Positions 1 through 8,761 are shown, numbered from the stretch's first letter. The stretch is DNA of 46,188 nt from an uncultured Collinsella sp. (GCA_900758375.1 CAAERJ010000045.1:1-46188); one strand, 5' to 3'. Made by a program: numbers and translations. The notes: a model not told the origin generated them from the sequence alone.

Positions 1-82
1 CCCATGTACGGGACGACCGCCGCTTTTTGCTATCTACCGACTGACGCCGCGGGGATAGGCCTCACATGCACCAAGGGGTTGA

Positions 83-2032
83 CTAGAGCTCGCAAGCAAC
101 CTTGTAGCCATCGCCGATGGCGTCGCGGATGTTGCCGCACTTGTTGGCATCGCCCAACACGTGGGTGGTAACGCCGGCTGCAGCAAGGTCGTCGGCCAAC
201 TTGGTATTGGGACGATAGCCCATGGCAAGTACCAGCGTATCGGCATCGGCGATGGTGTGGATCTCGCCGTCCTTTTCGTAGCTGATGGTGTCCTCGGTGA
301 TCTCGGTCACCTTGGCCTCGGTCAGCACGTGGACGCCCTTGGAGAGCATGCGCGTGATGAGCACCGCGCGACCGGCGCCGCCCTCGTTGGCGGCGAGCGT
401 CTTGGTCATCTCGATGACGGTGACATCGCGGTTGGCCGGCGACAGGTCGTTGACCAACGGGGCCAGGTAGTCGGCCGTCTCGCAACCGACGGTGCCGCCG
501 CCCACGATGACGATCTTCTTGCCCGGGAAAGCCTTGCCACCCAGCAGGTCGTCAGCCGTCATAACCTGCTTAAAGCCCTGCATGAAGGCCGGAGCGATGG
601 GCTCGGCGCCATAGGCCAGGACGACCTCGTAGCCCGCGTAGTCGCGCTGAATGTCCTCGACAGTAAGCTCGGTGCCAAAGACGCACTTCACGCCGGCCTC
701 GGCCAGGCGACGGTACTGATACTTGATCACGCGGGTGAGTTCCTGCTTTGCCGGCGGAACGGCTGCGATGCGCATCTCGCCGCCGGGCTCGTCCTGCTTG
801 TCCACGAGCACCACGTTATGACCGCGCTTGGCGGCAATGTAGGCTGCCTCCATGCCCGCAGGACCAGCGCCCACAACCAGCACGTTCTTAGCCTCGGCGG
901 CAGGCTCGTAGCCGGCCTCGTCGCGCTCCACGTCCGGGTTGACGGTGCAGGAGATGCGCTTGCCAAACATGATGCCGTTCAGGCAGCGCAGGCAGCCAAT
1001 GCAGGGGCGGATGTCGTCGGCGTTGCCGGCAGCGGCCTTATTGCAGAACTCGGCATCGCACAGATTGGCGCGGCCCATCATGCAGATGTCGGCAGCGCCG
1101 TCCTCGATCAGCTCCTCGGCGATCCAGGCCTCGTTGATACGACCGACGGTGGCGACGGGAATGTTGACGTGCTTTTTAATCTCGCGCGAGCAGGCAGCAT
1201 GCGAGGCCTGCTGGGTACCGGCGGCGGGAATCGCGGAGCCGCGCTTGATGGTGGTGCCGCCCGACACGTGAATCATGTCGACGCCGGCCTTCTCCAGGCG
1301 ACGCGAAACATAAATCATGTCGTTGAGTGTCAAGCCGCCATCGGTGTACTCATCGCCCGAGATGCGGACGTCGATGATAAAGTCCTTGCCGCAGCGCTCG
1401 CGGATCTCGGCGATGACCTCGAGCAAAAAGCGCATTCGGGCGTCGAGCGAGCCGCCGTACTCGTCGGTGCGCTTGTTGTAGAGCGGAGTCAAAAAGCCGC
1501 CGAGCATACCGTGGGCGTGCGCCGCATGGACTTCGACGCCATCGACGCCAGCCTTCTGCATACGCACGGCAGCGTCGCCAAACTGATGCGTGAGCTCGTG
1601 AATCTCATCGACCGTGATAGGACGCGGCGCCTCGCGGGCATAGGACGGGCCCACAAAGGACGGAGCGATCAGGCGAGGCGTGCCCGGAATGTTAAAGGCC
1701 ATGTAGGCGGGGTGGAAGAGCTGCGGCATGATCTTGCAGCCGTACTCGTGGACGGTCGCGGCGAGCTTTTCCCAGCCAGGGATAAACGTGTCGTCGTAGC
1801 AGCACATGTCGCCCGGCAGATAGGTATAGGTGGGCTCGACCGTCACGACCTCGGTGATGATCAGGCCCACGCCGCCCTTGGCGCGGGCACGGTAATGATC
1901 AACCAAGTCGTCGGTCACGTAGCCATGATCGGCCAGGTTGGTGGACACCGGCGGCATAAAGACGCGGTTCTTGACCTCGGTCGTACCGACCTTGATCGGG
2001 CTAAAGAGCATCGGATAGGCGGAAGACTCCAT
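83..2032 (-). CDS. NADH:flavin oxidoreductase, Old Yellow Enzyme / 2,4-dienoyl-CoA reductase family
   Basis: A 649-residue flavoprotein with the three-part layout of 2,4-dienoyl-CoA reductase, BaiCD/BaiH and related enoate reductases. An FMN TIM barrel (about residues 8-340) carries the family segment HAAHAHG near 169-175 and the DEYGGS motif near 190. Cys344, Cys347, Cys350 and Cys362 are placed to bind a [4Fe-4S] cluster. A C-terminal FAD/NAD(P) unit has GAGPAG at 388-393 and a second GGGTVG loop. Members reduce activated C=C bonds with NAD(P)H; the substrate cannot be read from sequence. The ATG at 2032 follows a GAAAGGA ribosome site; the upstream in-frame extension lacks family similarity. 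It lies after the GltD-like gene, separated by a long hairpin at 2149-2215, so it may be transcribed separately. An unsaturated steroid, bile-acid or acyl-CoA substrate is possible but unproven. Confidence 0.85.
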   Translation of the reverse strand: MESSAYPMLFSPIKVGTTEVKNRVFMPPVSTNLADHGYVTDDLVDHYRARAKGGVGLIITEVVTVEPTYTYLPGDMCCYDDTFIPGWEKLAATVHEYGCKIMPQLFHPAYMAFNIPGTPRLIAPSFVGPSYAREAPRPITVDEIHELTHQFGDAAVRMQKAGVDGVEVHAAHAHGMLGGFLTPLYNKRTDEYGGSLDARMRFLLEVIAEIRERCGKDFIIDVRISGDEYTDGGLTLNDMIYVSRRLEKAGVDMIHVSGGTTIKRGSAIPAAGTQQASHAACSREIKKHVNIPVATVGRINEAWIAEELIEDGAADICMMGRANLCDAEFCNKAAAGNADDIRPCIGCLRCLNGIMFGKRISCTVNPDVERDEAGYEPAAEAKNVLVVGAGPAGMEAAYIAAKRGHNVVLVDKQDEPGGEMRIAAVPPAKQELTRVIKYQYRRLAEAGVKCVFGTELTVEDIQRDYAGYEVVLAYGAEPIAPAFMQGFKQVMTADDLLGGKAFPGKKIVIVGGGTVGCETADYLAPLVNDLSPANRDVTVIEMTKTLAANEGGAGRAVLITRMLSKGVHVLTEAKVTEITEDTISYEKDGEIHTIADADTLVLAMGYRPNTKLADDLAAAGVTTHVLGDANKCGNIRDAIGDGYKVACEL

Positions 2033-2148
2033 ACAGGGTTCCTTTCGTTTGAGCCGCTCGGCGGCAGTTGCTGACGTATCTATCGTACCAGCAACTGCAC
2101 AACACCCGACCGCACGCACTCCCCTGCCTACGTATCGGCCCACAAAAT

Positions 2149-2215
2149 AGTTGCGGTGAGATACGGAGCAATCGAGGCTTTTGACAGCCAAAACAGTCCG
2201 TATTTCACCGCAACT
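2149..2215. repeat. 19-bp inverted repeat (long hairpin) between two flavoprotein genes
   Basis: Arms 2149-2167 and 2197-2215 match as an inverted repeat at 18 of 19 positions. The 29-nt interior holds a second small stem (TTTTG at 2178-2182, CAAAA at 2188-2192). On the minus strand the hairpin follows the GltD-like gene and is trailed by ATTTTG, so it could end that transcript, but the U-run is weak. It is more elaborate than the simple terminators in this window. Confidence 0.7.
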
Positions 2216-2230
2216 GATGGATGGGATGTG

Positions 2231-3448
2231 TTAGAGGCCCAGGTAGCTGGTCATGCCTTCGACGGCGAGCTTAGCACCTGCCACGGCATGAACCACGGTG
2301 AGCGGGCCGTTAACCACGTCGCCGGCGGCAAAGACGCCAGGTACGGTGGTCATGCCGCGCTCATCGACCGAAAGAAGGCCGCGATGGTCGGTCTCCAAGC
2401 CACCCGTCGTAAGCACAAGCTTGTCCTTGGGCACCTGCGAAGCCGCAATCACAACTGTGTCGGCAGACACATGGTCAAGCTCTTCCTCGTAGCCCACCAC
2501 ATTGTTGTCCTCGTCGAAGATAGCCGTCTCGAAGACCGGACCGTTATCGTCGATGGCATAGATCGCCTTGCCGCACACAATCTCGGCACCATCGAGCTCG
2601 GTCAGCTCTACCTCGTCATCGATGGCAGAGATATGGCGCGATCGGGCATACACGGTGACCTTGCGAGCGCCCGAGCGCAGGGCCGTGCGGGCAACGTCCA
2701 TGGCCACATTGCCGGCACCGATGACCGCCACGTTCTGCCCGATCGCCACGCTCGAGGGATCGACCAGGTAATCGATACCAAACAGCACGTTGCCGCGCGA
2801 CTCGCCGGGAATACCCAACTTGCGAGCTCGCCAGGTACCGGTACCGACAAAGACCGCATCGTAGCCGTCGCGCAGCAGGTCGTCGATATGCAGCGCGCCA
2901 CCGATGGTGGTCGAGGGGCGCACGCGCACGCCAAGCGAGCACATCACGTGACGGTACTTTTGCACGAGCGCACGGGGCAGGCGGAACTCGGGGATACCGT
3001 ATTCCAGCACACCGCCGATCTCGGGGCGCTGTTCAAATACCGTGACGGCACAGCCCAGCTGGGCCATCTTAATGGCCACGGTAATACCGGCGGGACCGGA
3101 ACCGACCACGGCAACCTGTTTGCCACACGACGGCGCGGGCGTCCACTCCTTACGGTCCAAATACGCTGTCGAGATATAGTTCTCGATGCTCGAGAAATGC
3201 ACGGGTGTGCCCTTGCGGCCCTGAATGCAAGCACCCTCGCACTGGCCCGAATGGTTGCACACCACGGAGCAGACCGCGCTCATGGGATTGTTCTGGAACA
3301 GCAGCTCGCCCGCCTCTTCTAGACGGCGCTGTTTGAACAGGTCGATGACCTGCGGAATAGGCGTCTGAACCGGGCAGCCCTTAATCTGACAGAACGCCCT
3401 TTTACAACCTAGGCAACGATTCGCCTCTTCGACAATGTGGATAGCCAC
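2231..3448 (-). CDS. GltD-like NAD(P)-dependent FAD/Fe-S oxidoreductase
   Basis: A 405-residue protein of the glutamate-synthase small-subunit superfamily, as also found in NfnB/SudB-type transhydrogenases and dihydropyrimidine dehydrogenase. The N-terminal ferredoxin-like part has Cys12, 15, 20, 25 and Cys60, 64, 70, 74 placed for two [4Fe-4S] clusters. GSGPAG at 116-121 is the FAD loop and VIGAGNVAMD near 250 the NAD(P) loop. There is no gltB-like large subunit nearby, so it is not shown to be glutamate synthase; it more likely passes electrons between NAD(P)H and a partner. I place the start at the GTG at 3448, with AAGGGGAG five bases upstream; the ATG at 3475 has no such site and would put that Shine-Dalgarno inside the gene. 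The adjacent OYE-type enzyme is a plausible but untested partner. Confidence 0.82.
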   Translation of the reverse strand: MAIHIVEEANRCLGCKRAFCQIKGCPVQTPIPQVIDLFKQRRLEEAGELLFQNNPMSAVCSVVCNHSGQCEGACIQGRKGTPVHFSSIENYISTAYLDRKEWTPAPSCGKQVAVVGSGPAGITVAIKMAQLGCAVTVFEQRPEIGGVLEYGIPEFRLPRALVQKYRHVMCSLGVRVRPSTTIGGALHIDDLLRDGYDAVFVGTGTWRARKLGIPGESRGNVLFGIDYLVDPSSVAIGQNVAVIGAGNVAMDVARTALRSGARKVTVYARSRHISAIDDEVELTELDGAEIVCGKAIYAIDDNGPVFETAIFDEDNNVVGYEEELDHVSADTVVIAASQVPKDKLVLTTGGLETDHRGLLSVDERGMTTVPGVFAAGDVVNGPLTVVHAVAGAKLAVEGMTSYLGL

Positions 3449-3552
3449 GCAACTCCCCTTTTTAATGCAATCCAATGGGGGCGACGATAAAGACCCTTCA
3501 CCGCCGCCCCCATACAGGTAATCTCAATCTGCCGACACAGCAAAAGCCAATG

Positions 3553-4458
3553 CTATAACTCGCGATGCGAAGCCCCGCAGCGAGCGGACATGTGCTCGAG
3601 TGTCGCCAGGCAGTCAGCCGCCGTCGCCGGCACACTGTTCTCGACCACGCAGGGAATCCCAGGGCAGGCGGCAGCCGCCCAGGCCACTACGGGCTCAAAG
3701 TCATAGCGGCCCGTCTCGCCCACGCCATGACACACCAGGCGTGAACCCGTACCGTCGCACCAACCGGCTTCGTCCTCGTTATCAACGACCTCAAAATCCT
3801 TGGCGTGCAGCACGCGGATCTTGCTGCCGCATAAATAGAGCATGCGCGCGGTGATTTCCTGCGCTTCGTCAACGACGCTGGGGTGCAGCAGCGACACTGA
3901 GTCATAAATCACGCCGAGCGACGGGCTCGAGACGCGCTCCAGCACCTCGCGGCAGCGATCCGGCGTGTTGACCGTCTCGTTCCAACCGGGCTCGATCAGT
4001 ATTTGCCCGCCCACGGCCTCGGCCCGATCGCAGACGTGTGCAAGCCCGTCTGCAAACGCATCGAGTGCCTCATCGGTCATGCGGTCGTCAGCAACGCGGT
4101 TCTGCGCATTGGGGCGACCGGTCTCGGTACCCACCGGGCAGCCGCCGAGCATCTGGGCAAAGTTCAGGCATGCCTCATACTCGGCATAGTTATCCATGAG
4201 CTGTTGTCGATCGGGCGTCGCCAGATTCTTGTAGCAGCCGAGCACGGCGACCGAAACGCCCGCCTCGTCGAGCACCGCACGCAAATGATCGGCAAGCTCG
4301 CGGGTCAGACCGCCTCGATCGATCCCCATCGATGCATAGAGCACCTTGCTTGGCAGCTGAATGCACGAAAAGCCCAGCTCTCCCGCCATGCGAATGCGTT
4401 CCTCGACGGTTCCTTGCGGAAGGTCGTGCAAACGTACGCCCGGAGTAATAGCCCCCAT
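3553..4458 (-). CDS. Sugar phosphate isomerase/epimerase-like TIM-barrel protein
   Basis: A 301-residue protein of the xylose-isomerase-like / AP-endonuclease-2 TIM-barrel superfamily. Likely metal ligands fall in the usual strand-end motifs: Glu in LIEPGW, Asp in VIYDSVS, His in VLHAKD and Glu in CVVENS. Family members isomerise or epimerise sugars and sugar acids; the exact substrate is unknown. The ATG at 4458 lies one base beyond the stop codon of the GH105 gene and has AAGGGATG upstream, so the two genes are almost certainly translationally coupled. That placement suggests a role with a product of pectin or rhamnogalacturonan breakdown. An upstream in-frame extension runs into the GH105 gene and is discounted. 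Confidence 0.75.
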   Translation of the reverse strand: MGAITPGVRLHDLPQGTVEERIRMAGELGFSCIQLPSKVLYASMGIDRGGLTRELADHLRAVLDEAGVSVAVLGCYKNLATPDRQQLMDNYAEYEACLNFAQMLGGCPVGTETGRPNAQNRVADDRMTDEALDAFADGLAHVCDRAEAVGGQILIEPGWNETVNTPDRCREVLERVSSPSLGVIYDSVSLLHPSVVDEAQEITARMLYLCGSKIRVLHAKDFEVVDNEDEAGWCDGTGSRLVCHGVGETGRYDFEPVVAWAAAACPGIPCVVENSVPATAADCLATLEHMSARCGASHREL

Positions 4459-4459
4459 G

Positions 4460-5698
4460 CTATTCACATCCCTTATGAGCGTTGATGCCCGGGGTGTATC
4501 CGCCAAACGGGTCCTCGATAGAGCACACGCCCGAAGGGGCCAGCGGGTCGCGCTTGCCGGCAAGCTTGTCGTGATGCATGGTCTCGATATAGGCAAGCAC
4601 CAGCGGCGCGACGCCCTTTGCATCATTTTTGACCACGGGCTCGCTCATGTAGTAACCAAACGTGCCCTCGCGGTGTGCGGTGTTGCCCAAGCCTGCGACC
4701 AGGCAGATGTTGTCGAGCGCCAGCTGGCCATCATGCTCGGACAGGCAGGTCTCGCAGATGCCATCGAAGGCGCGACGGCCGTACTGGTAGTAACGCTCGC
4801 CCAGCACGCCCAGACGCACGCCCTTCATGATGGCGTTGGCAAAGATGGCGCTGCCCGACTCCTCCAGGTAGTTGGGGGCGATATTGGGCAGGTTGATGAC
4901 CTGGTGCCACATGCCGGTCTTCTCGTCCTGATACGGCAGCATGGCGTCGATCAGATCGTGGAACATCTTGCGGATCTCGTCCTTCTCGGCCGACATCGAA
5001 GGCGGCATAAGCTCCCAGGTGTCGATGAGTGCCATGGCAAACCAGCCCTCGGCGCGCAGCCAGAAGTTAGCCGAAAGACCGGTGACCGGGTCGCACCAGA
5101 ACTGTTTGCGGCTCGCGTCGTAAGCGTGATAGTACAGACCGTTGAGGGGGTTGCGCATCAGGTCATGCACGACCTGGAACATATGGAAGCTGTCCGAGCA
5201 GGCACGACGGTTGTGGAAGCTCAGCTCGTACTGCATGTAGAACGGCTGTGCCATGTACATGCCATCGAGCCAAATCTGGTTGGGATAGACGGCCTTGTGC
5301 CAAAACACGCCCTCTTTGGTGCGCGGCTGGGTCTCGAGCTGGCGGTAGATGGTGTCCATGGCGGCACGGTACTTGGGCTTACCCACCAGGTCATAGAGCT
5401 TGTAGAGGGTCTTGCCCGCATTGACGTTATCGAGGTTGTACTCCTGCGGGTTGTAATGCTTGATGGTGCCATCGTCCTGGACAAAGAAATCGATGTAGTC
5501 ATCGGCAAACGTCAGGTAACGCTGCTCACCCGTGATCTCGTACAGCTCGATGAGCGCCTTGATCATGCAGCCGTCGATATAGTTCCAGGTGTTCTCCTTG
5601 CCGGCGCGAATCTTTTCGATATTCCAAGCCGGCGCCTGCGGCGTAGAGGTTTCGATCAACTGCTCGATATAACGGTCCAGGATTTGATTGCAACCCAT
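4460..5698 (-). CDS. GH105 unsaturated uronyl hydrolase (YteR/YesR-like)
   Basis: A 412-residue (alpha/alpha)6-barrel enzyme resembling unsaturated rhamnogalacturonyl hydrolases YteR and YesR. These remove the 4,5-unsaturated uronic acid left at the non-reducing end by pectin lyases. Asp90 in LDNVNAGK and Asp145 in WLDGMYMAQPF fit the active-site aspartates known in YteR (Asp88, Asp143). There is no signal peptide, so it acts in the cytoplasm on imported oligosaccharides. I choose the ATG at 5698 because GAGGGGA lies six bases upstream; the ATG at 5716 has no clear ribosome site. The promoter is the operator module at 5724-5819. The next gene follows after one base. Whether it prefers rhamnogalacturonan or galacturonan fragments cannot be told. 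Confidence 0.9.
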   Translation of the reverse strand: MGCNQILDRYIEQLIETSTPQAPAWNIEKIRAGKENTWNYIDGCMIKALIELYEITGEQRYLTFADDYIDFFVQDDGTIKHYNPQEYNLDNVNAGKTLYKLYDLVGKPKYRAAMDTIYRQLETQPRTKEGVFWHKAVYPNQIWLDGMYMAQPFYMQYELSFHNRRACSDSFHMFQVVHDLMRNPLNGLYYHAYDASRKQFWCDPVTGLSANFWLRAEGWFAMALIDTWELMPPSMSAEKDEIRKMFHDLIDAMLPYQDEKTGMWHQVINLPNIAPNYLEESGSAIFANAIMKGVRLGVLGERYYQYGRRAFDGICETCLSEHDGQLALDNICLVAGLGNTAHREGTFGYYMSEPVVKNDAKGVAPLVLAYIETMHHDKLAGKRDPLAPSGVCSIEDPFGGYTPGINAHKGCE

Positions 5699-5723
5699 TG
5701 CTGTCCCCTCTGACATAAACGAT

Positions 5724-5819
5724 AGGTGAACGTTACCCCTAGTGTAACGCGAACGAGGAATATAGGGTGAACGTTAACCCTATATTCCTCGCGAACGGCA
5801 GACTTTTAGCGGCAAACGG
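5724..5819 (-). promoter_or_regulatory. GH105 promoter: paired LacI-type operators plus upstream 21-bp direct repeat
   Basis: On the minus strand, AACGTT-centred operators lie with centres at 5731.5 and 5772.5 (41 bp apart). The upstream one supplies a -35-like TTCACC (5766-5771); after a 19-bp spacer TACACT (5741-5746) is a candidate -10, putting the second operator at the start point. Further upstream, CCGTT occurs at 5794-5798 and 5815-5819, a 21-bp direct repeat that overlaps the last codons of the SGNH gene. The same layout occurs before uxaC and the symporter. The upstream operator sits within a 36-bp dyad (5755-5790, 17 of 18 pairs). Confidence 0.7.
5755..5790. repeat. 36-bp near-perfect palindrome spanning the upstream operator of GH105
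   Basis: The two 18-base halves of 5755-5790 match as an inverted repeat except at one position, centred at 5772/5773 on AACGTT. It extends well beyond the 14-bp operator core seen elsewhere. It also lies just after the SGNH stop codon, so the RNA form could be a 3' hairpin for that gene, but no U-run follows. Confidence 0.75.
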
Positions 5820-6474
5820 CGGTGAGACCCGCGGCGATGCGATGCGCCAGGCGCTCATAGCCGGCAGGACTGTAATGCAGACCGTCCGGCATATAGAGCT
5901 CGCGGTGCTCCGGCAAAAACGGGCTGATACCGCTTTGCGCATACAGGTCAATCACCGGCACGGAGTAGCGGTCGCAGACCTCGAGTATCGCTCGCACGTA
6001 GGCGACCTGCGTCAACCCCAAATGGTTCGCCTCGTCGCTCGCCGGAATATCCTTCTCGTGCTTACCGCTCGTCTTACACGGCGTCATAAACACGAGCTTT
6101 GCCCGAGGCGAGCGTGCCGTGATGGTACGGATCAGGTAATCGAGTGCACCGTAGAACTCATGCACGTCCGTGCTGCCCAGCTCTCCAAGCGGCACGTTGC
6201 GGCTAAAGTCGTTGACGCCGCCAAAGACGATGTAGATATCGGCCGCATCGTCGATACCGTCCAGGCGCTCGACAAACGAATCGGTACGGTCGGCCTTGAT
6301 GGCGATGCGCGAACCCTTGATGCCAAAGTTCTCGACGACCGCGCCTCCCAGCAACGCGCCCAGATGCGAAGTCCAGGAGATGTCGTTACCGCCTGCGCCG
6401 CATCCGTTATCGCCCCATGTGGTCGAATCGCCAAAGCAGCAAATGGTCGATTCACTCAAGCTCTTCGTTTCCAT
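5806..6474 (-). CDS. SGNH/GDSL-family hydrolase (probable carbohydrate esterase)
   Basis: A 222-residue SGNH hydrolase. Block I is CCFGDSTTWG with Ser17 as nucleophile, the block II Gly is in NFGIKG, block III is FGGVND with the oxyanion Asn, and block V is DGLHYSP with the catalytic Asp and His. The family includes rhamnogalacturonan and xylan acetylesterases as well as lipases. Its position after a pectin methylesterase fusion and before GH105 suggests removal of acetyl groups from pectic oligosaccharides; this is inference. No signal peptide is present. The ATG at 6474 has GAGGAGAAG upstream. A gap of about 70 bases separates it from the preceding gene, consistent with one transcript. Confidence 0.85.
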   Translation of the reverse strand: METKSLSESTICCFGDSTTWGDNGCGAGGNDISWTSHLGALLGGAVVENFGIKGSRIAIKADRTDSFVERLDGIDDAADIYIVFGGVNDFSRNVPLGELGSTDVHEFYGALDYLIRTITARSPRAKLVFMTPCKTSGKHEKDIPASDEANHLGLTQVAYVRAILEVCDRYSVPVIDLYAQSGISPFLPEHRELYMPDGLHYSPAGYERLAHRIAAGLTAVCR

Positions 6475-6543
6475 AATCTTCTCCTCATCCGCCCATCGGC
6501 GGTCATACAGGAACGTACCGTTTATTCGCAGCATGCCGAGGGG

Positions 6544-8709
6544 CTATGCACGGGCGCATTCCGCAACGTGCGAATCGAGCCATTCGATATCCTCGGCAAG
6601 ATGTGTCACGCCCAGATGGTGTCCACCCGGACACACCTCGTGCCGCAGAGCATCTCTGCGGCCCAGCAACTTGTAGGCATCGCGCACGATCTCGAGCTGC
6701 TCGTCAACATTTTTCAGCCCGCGCGAACCGTTCAGATGATCCTCCTCGCAGCTTTGCACCAGCAGCGGATGCGGCGCGATGAGCGAGGCAATATCGCCCA
6801 TGTCGAGTAAGCGCCAAAGTCCGGGTGTGTAGTTGCAGCTGCAATTGCCATTGAGATGCAGCAGCGAATCGTCGACACCGTACAGATAGCCCGAGACAAA
6901 CGCCTTGCGCACACGCGGGTCGAGTGCGGCCAGGTACAACGTCATGTAGCCGCCACCCGAAAAACCAAAGCAACCCAGGTCATCCATGGCAATGTCGCCG
7001 CGCGCCTCCAAGTAATCGATCAAGCGCATGTTGTCCCAGACGTTGAGGCCCGCGACCGTAAGACCCAGTGGCTCGGCCATACGTGCTTGATTCAGACACG
7101 TACCGCGCAGGTAGCTGTTCTCGTCATCGCCCTGACCCTTCCAGTCACGACGGTATCCCCAACCGCGCGCATCAGGGCAGACGGTCACGTAACCCATGCG
7201 TGCCAAACGCAGACCGTAGTCGTAATTGAACTTACGCACGGCATCATCGACAGCCGGCACGCCCGCAACACCGGCTACGCTTGCTGCACCCGCTCCCTGA
7301 TGGCCATGCGGGCAGATATAACAGCGTTTGAGTCCCCGCTCATCAAGCTTAGGATGAGACGGTTCCAACAGGTAGAACGGCATCCAAACATCGCGCTCGA
7401 CCTGCAACATCGCATGAGTGCGCACGATGCCGCCGGCAACCCGCACGCGGCTGAGCTCACGAATCTCAATCGGGACGCGGTCCATAAGCAAAAGGCCCAA
7501 AACATCGTACAGACGAGCCCTGGTCGCAATCTTCCATGCCTCAAAATCTGCAGGAGTCTTGCCCGTAAAAGCAGCCGAACGCCCCTCGCGCTTCAGCCGG
7601 GCACGCAGCGCAGGTTCGTCTTCGCAGTACGTCTCGATGTGCACGGTGCGGCCGTTGGCAGACAGTTCAGCCGTCTCAACCGCATCACCGTCGCCGCCCT
7701 CGGGATCCCAGCCATCCACACCGGCAAGCACCTGCTCGCGAGCGTACCCGGCGGCAGCCATCACATCGAGTTCATTCGCCCACGGCACCCAGCCGGTAGT
7801 ATCACCCGCCGGCCCATGCAGAATCGCGCCAGCATACTGCACGCAGTTGTGTGCCGCCGGCTTATTCCAATCCCACCAGCCTTCGCGCTTGATATGTCGC
7901 CCCAGCCAGCAATCGATCAGCACAGTTTGCGCCCATTCGCGCCAAGGACGACCCAGGTAGACCGAATCCGGCGCCACGCCATCCGGAGCTGTAAACGAAC
8001 AGCCGTGGAACACAAAGCCGTGCGGCTCGCCTTCGGGCGTCGACGCCGCCGTCACGTAGCCGTTCACGTCCATATCGCGGTTGAGCGAGCGAATCTCGCA
8101 CCCCTCAAAGTAGGCGCGCGCGCCGCCAAAGATAAAGTCGACATCGCCCTCGATCCGGCAACGTCGAAAATACTGGCGCCCCACCCGGCGCGGCGCATAC
8201 TGTTTGGGTCCTATAAACCCGCCCGGTTTGGCCTCATGCGGCGGCAGCGGACCCAAAAACAGCGTGTCTTGGTGTCCCTTAATGCAGCAGGCATCGACAA
8301 CCAGACGGTCGCCATCAGCATACAGGGCAATCGCCTGACCGACCTCGCGCCCATCGCCCGCATCGTTTTCGATCGTGAGGTTTGCAAGCGTCACGTCATC
8401 GGCATCGACCAGCACCGTATACGTGCGGAAGGTGCCGAGCTTTCCGTCCTGGCCGCTGCCGTCCCCCGAGGGCATCTTGGCGCCCAAGCCGCCCACGATA
8501 CGCACGCTATCGGCCGTCTCTCCCTCAATCGTCACATGCGAGCGATGAATCTCGACCCGCTCGCGATACTCGCCCGGCTCGATATGGATTGTCACCGGCC
8601 GTCCGTCATTCGGACAGGATTCGTCAATTGCCTCCAAGGCCTTAGAGATACTGTGATATGCCCCCGCACGCTCGGGCGAAACCTCAAAAAATCGTCTCTC
8701 ACTCATCAT
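6544..8709 (-). CDS. Pectin methylesterase (CE8) fused to an alpha/beta-hydrolase esterase
   Basis: A 721-residue two-enzyme fusion. Residues about 5-330 form a CE8 beta-helix with the usual motifs in order: GEYRER (46-51), GQAIALY (124-130), HQDTLF (146-151, catalytic Asp148), DFIFGG (191-196, nucleophile Asp191) and LGRPW (252-256, Arg254). This half removes methyl esters from homogalacturonan. Residues about 370-720 resemble the Abhydrolase_7/acetyl-esterase group, with GFSGGG (nucleophile Ser584), a candidate acid Asp657 and His697 near the end; some relatives act on pectin esters. There is no signal peptide, unlike most secreted pectinesterases, so both domains should act on imported oligosaccharides. 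The start at 8709 has AAAGGA 11 bases upstream; the adjacent ATG at 8706 is equally possible. Specificity of the second domain (methyl or acetyl) is uncertain. Confidence 0.88.
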   Translation of the reverse strand: MMSERRFFEVSPERAGAYHSISKALEAIDESCPNDGRPVTIHIEPGEYRERVEIHRSHVTIEGETADSVRIVGGLGAKMPSGDGSGQDGKLGTFRTYTVLVDADDVTLANLTIENDAGDGREVGQAIALYADGDRLVVDACCIKGHQDTLFLGPLPPHEAKPGGFIGPKQYAPRRVGRQYFRRCRIEGDVDFIFGGARAYFEGCEIRSLNRDMDVNGYVTAASTPEGEPHGFVFHGCSFTAPDGVAPDSVYLGRPWREWAQTVLIDCWLGRHIKREGWWDWNKPAAHNCVQYAGAILHGPAGDTTGWVPWANELDVMAAAGYAREQVLAGVDGWDPEGGDGDAVETAELSANGRTVHIETYCEDEPALRARLKREGRSAAFTGKTPADFEAWKIATRARLYDVLGLLLMDRVPIEIRELSRVRVAGGIVRTHAMLQVERDVWMPFYLLEPSHPKLDERGLKRCYICPHGHQGAGAASVAGVAGVPAVDDAVRKFNYDYGLRLARMGYVTVCPDARGWGYRRDWKGQGDDENSYLRGTCLNQARMAEPLGLTVAGLNVWDNMRLIDYLEARGDIAMDDLGCFGFSGGGYMTLYLAALDPRVRKAFVSGYLYGVDDSLLHLNGNCSCNYTPGLWRLLDMGDIASLIAPHPLLVQSCEEDHLNGSRGLKNVDEQLEIVRDAYKLLGRRDALRHEVCPGGHHLGVTHLAEDIEWLDSHVAECARA

Positions 8710-8729
8710 CAGTCACCGCGTCCTTTCGT

Positions 8730-8744
8730 CGTAGACCGTCTACG
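8730..8744. promoter_or_regulatory. Short palindrome upstream of the CE8 fusion gene
   Basis: CGTAGAC and GTCTACG face each other around one base at 8730-8744, just upstream of the ribosome site of the CE8 fusion. It is unlike the AACGTT operators of this locus. It could be an operator for another regulator or a leader hairpin; no stronger claim is possible. Confidence 0.3.
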
Positions 8745-8761
8745 TTGCAGTTTCGGCATAT

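Noticed and set aside
161..2074. Long plus-strand open frame opposite the OYE gene
   Set aside because: It is the codon-bias shadow of the minus-strand gene, with no family resemblance. Similar shadows occur over nearly all genes in this GC-rich window.
2231..3448. Glutamate synthase small subunit (gltD) as a firm name
   Set aside because: No large subunit is nearby, and many proteins of this superfamily serve other partners.
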